NCBI GenBank assembly: GCA_003244185.1
Contig: QHBT01000032.1
Coordinates: 1 to 64,000 of the forward strand
Reading direction: 5' to 3'
DNA length: 64,000 nt
DNA from: Candidatus Dormiibacter spiritus
GTDB taxonomy: Bacteria > Chloroflexota > Dormibacteria > Dormibacterales > Dormibacteraceae
Position 1 is the stretch's first letter. The number at the start of each line of letters is the position of its first letter. The position numbers were made by a program, and so were the translations under genes. The notes under the pieces are model-generated. The model was not told the origin of the DNA. It did not search any database and saw only the letters and a program-made list of their open reading frames with translations. Below are positions 62,496-64,000 of this stretch, in pieces.

Positions 62496-63611
62496 ATGAG
62501 CCTGGTACGAGTACTCGTCGGTACCCGCAAGGGAGCCTTCGTCCTAACAGCGGACGGCAAGCGCGACAGCTGGGAAGTCGCTGGCCCCTACTTCGCCGGC
62601 TGGGAGATCTTCCACTTGAAGGGCTCACCAGCCGACCCAAACCGTCTCTATGCCTCCCAGTCCAGCGGTTGGTTCGGACAGACGATCCAGCGCTCCGACG
62701 ACGCCGGCGCGACCTGGCAGCCCGTCGGTAACAAATTCGTGTACGACGGAGTCCCCGGCACTCACCAGTGGTACGACGGCACCCAGCACCCATGGGAGTT
62801 CGCCCGAGTCTGGCATCTCGAACCGTCGCTGACCGATCCCGATACCGTCTACGCCGGGGTGGAGGACGCTGCGCTCTTCCAGACCCAGGACGGCGGCTGG
62901 ACCTGGACCGAACTGTCCGGGCTCCGCCTCCACACCTCTGGCCCGTCCTGGCAGCCGGGTGCCGGCGGGCTGTGCCTGCACACCATTGTCCTCGATCCGA
63001 CTGAACCAGAACGGATCTTCATAGCCATCTCGGCTGCGGGCGTTTTTAGAACCGACGACGCAGGCGCGACGTGGCGGCCGATCAATCGGGGGCTGCAGTC
63101 AGTTGGCATTCCCGATCCAACCGCTGAGGTCGGACACTGCGTTCATCGCATAGCCATACATCCGACGCGGCCGGGGGTGCTGTTCGTGCAGAAGCACTGG
63201 GACGTGATGCGCAGCGACGACGCCGGTGAGTCCTGGCATGAGGTGAGCGGCAACCTGCCGTCAGACTTTGGCTTCCCGATCGTCGTGCATGCGCACGAGC
63301 CGGAAACCGTCTACGTCGTGCCGATCAAGAGCGACTCGGAGCACTTTCCGCCGGAGGGGAAGCTGCGGGTATACCGCAGCCGGACCGGCGGCAACCAGTG
63401 GGAGGCACTTACGAAGGGTCTGCCCCAGGGCGACTGCTACGTCAACGTACTGCGCGATGCCATGGCCACTGACTCACTTGATTCCTGCGGCGTCTACTTC
63501 GGTACCACAGGCGGCCAGGTCTACGCCTCGGCCGATGCCGGAGACAGCTGGGCACCCATCGTCAGAGACCTGCCGTCGGTTCTGTCAGTCGAGGTGCAGA
63601 CGCTGCAGTGA
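62496..63611 (+). CDS. BNR/sortilin-like beta-propeller protein
   Basis: 371 residues from the ATG at 62496 (GAGAGGA 6 nt upstream). It contains repeated Asp-box units ([55 protein letters not shown]), each capping a propeller blade, and begins [14 protein letters not shown]. No signal peptide is present, so it is probably cytoplasmic, unlike secreted sialidases. The stop overlaps the start of the MoaD-like gene by 4 nt, a pairing that suggests a shared function. Confidence 0.88.
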   Translation: MSLVRVLVGTRKGAFVLTADGKRDSWEVAGPYFAGWEIFHLKGSPADPNRLYASQSSGWFGQTIQRSDDAGATWQPVGNKFVYDGVPGTHQWYDGTQHPWEFARVWHLEPSLTDPDTVYAGVEDAALFQTQDGGWTWTELSGLRLHTSGPSWQPGAGGLCLHTIVLDPTEPERIFIAISAAGVFRTDDAGATWRPINRGLQSVGIPDPTAEVGHCVHRIAIHPTRPGVLFVQKHWDVMRSDDAGESWHEVSGNLPSDFGFPIVVHAHEPETVYVVPIKSDSEHFPPEGKLRVYRSRTGGNQWEALTKGLPQGDCYVNVLRDAMATDSLDSCGVYFGTTGGQVYASADAGDSWAPIVRDLPSVLSVEVQTLQ

Positions 63612-63937
63612 TCCGAGTGGTGCTCCCAACTCATCTGCGGAGGCTGGCTCTCCTCGACGGAGAAATCGGGCTGGAGGTTCAGGCGCCGTACACGCAGAGC
63701 TCGGTCCTCGATGCTCTGGAGGCGAGGTATCCGATGCTGCGGGGCACGATCCGCGACCACGTCACGCAGCGCCGCAGGCCGTTCGTGAGGTTCTTCGCCT
63801 GCGAGCAGGACCTGTCCCATGAGGCGCCTGACGCCCTCCTGCCCGGCGCTGTCGCGTCGGGCGCGGAGCCGCTGGTCGTCGTGGGCGCCATAGCCGGGGG
63901 CTGCGCCAGCGAGTCTGCCTGCGCCGTCAAGCCCTGA
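63608..63937 (+). CDS. MoaD/ThiS-family ubiquitin-like protein with C-terminal extension
   Basis: A 109-residue beta-grasp protein starting at [59 protein letters not shown] and [12 protein letters not shown]. The Gly-Gly that normally ends MoaD/ThiS proteins is at residues 97-98, but 11 more residues ([11 protein letters not shown]) follow, so it would need trimming before adenylation or does not act as a sulfur carrier. It is coupled to the propeller gene. No MoaE, MoeB or ThiF is in the window. Confidence 0.8.
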   Translation: MIRVVLPTHLRRLALLDGEIGLEVQAPYTQSSVLDALEARYPMLRGTIRDHVTQRRRPFVRFFACEQDLSHEAPDALLPGAVASGAEPLVVVGAIAGGCASESACAVKP

Positions 63938-63943
63938 CAGTAC

Positions 63944-64000
63944 TCAGCTGCCTTCCCTGTCGGCGTCGATCCGCACAGAGTCGAACTCGGCAGCTCGCCG
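63944..64000 (-). CDS. possible 3' end of a gene running off the window
   Basis: The minus strand reads RRAAEFDSVRIDADREGS then a TGA at 63946-63944, a plausible polar C-terminus convergent with the MoaD-like gene. Only 18 codons are visible; no family can be assigned. Confidence 0.3.
   Translation of the reverse strand, partial: RRAAEFDSVRIDADREGS

Overview
The window is G+C-rich bacterial chromosome with densely packed genes, many sharing 1-4 nt stop/start overlaps, and frequent GTG/TTG starts. Housekeeping genes (dnaG, the primary sigma factor, tRNA-Asn) and the accessory set (glcDEF, DrrAB-type ABC, nucleoside ABC importer, TMEM175, AI-2E exporter, DUF11 protein) point to a soil-type member of the Chloroflexota / Ca. 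Dormibacterota / Actinomycetota neighbourhood. This placement is inferred from gene content. No insertion sequence, prophage, CRISPR array or rRNA was seen.

Layout. 0-11 kb: mixed small-molecule genes (methyltransferase, YdeI-like protein, TPP enzyme plus cyclase operon, SDR, TMEM175 channel, DUF5661, a DoxX-Rieske fusion, a divergent TetR/epimerase pair, MarC). 11-23.7 kb: pyruvate phosphate dikinase, an ECF sigma factor with a proline-rich DUF11 membrane protein, an AI-2E exporter, a frame-disrupted streptogramin-lyase-like lipoprotein, then dnaG, rpoD, a cytidylate-kinase-like gene, tRNA-Asn and a tiny membrane protein with a clear promoter and terminator. 23.7-27.4 kb: an orphan LarA and an orphan molybdopterin dehydrogenase large subunit.

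27.4-47.5 kb is the most coherent block: a nucleoside uptake and breakdown island. It holds a BMP-type lipoprotein with an ABC ATPase and two permeases, an NCS1 permease, pyrimidine-nucleoside phosphorylase, uridine phosphorylase, adenosine deaminase, DeoC followed by two coupled aldehyde dehydrogenases (one lacking the catalytic half), two tandem SAH-hydrolase-like paralogues and an SAH/MTA-type deaminase. Inferred flow: imported nucleosides are deaminated and phosphorolysed; deoxyribose phosphate is cleaved by DeoC to glyceraldehyde-3-phosphate and acetaldehyde; the aldehyde is oxidised. The phosphopentomutase needed between phosphorolysis and DeoC is not in the window. The two SAH-hydrolase paralogues have lost different active-site residues and sit beside the deaminase, suggesting an S-inosylhomocysteine-type route or a heteromeric enzyme. 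An SDR / QueA-like / HTH-regulator operon lies inside the island.

47.5-64 kb: HAD phosphatase, YciI protein, a TetR-controlled ABC-2 exporter operon, VOC protein, secreted lipoprotein, cob(I)alamin adenosyltransferase, alpha/beta hydrolase followed by a CBS-domain remnant, glycolate oxidase glcDEF, a DrrAB-type exporter, and a beta-propeller protein coupled to a MoaD/ThiS-like protein with an unusual tail.

Several frames look broken or lack a normal start or stop (about 18470, 33600, 42225/42365, 43842, 56424). These may be real decay or indel errors in an assembly; reads would be needed to tell.
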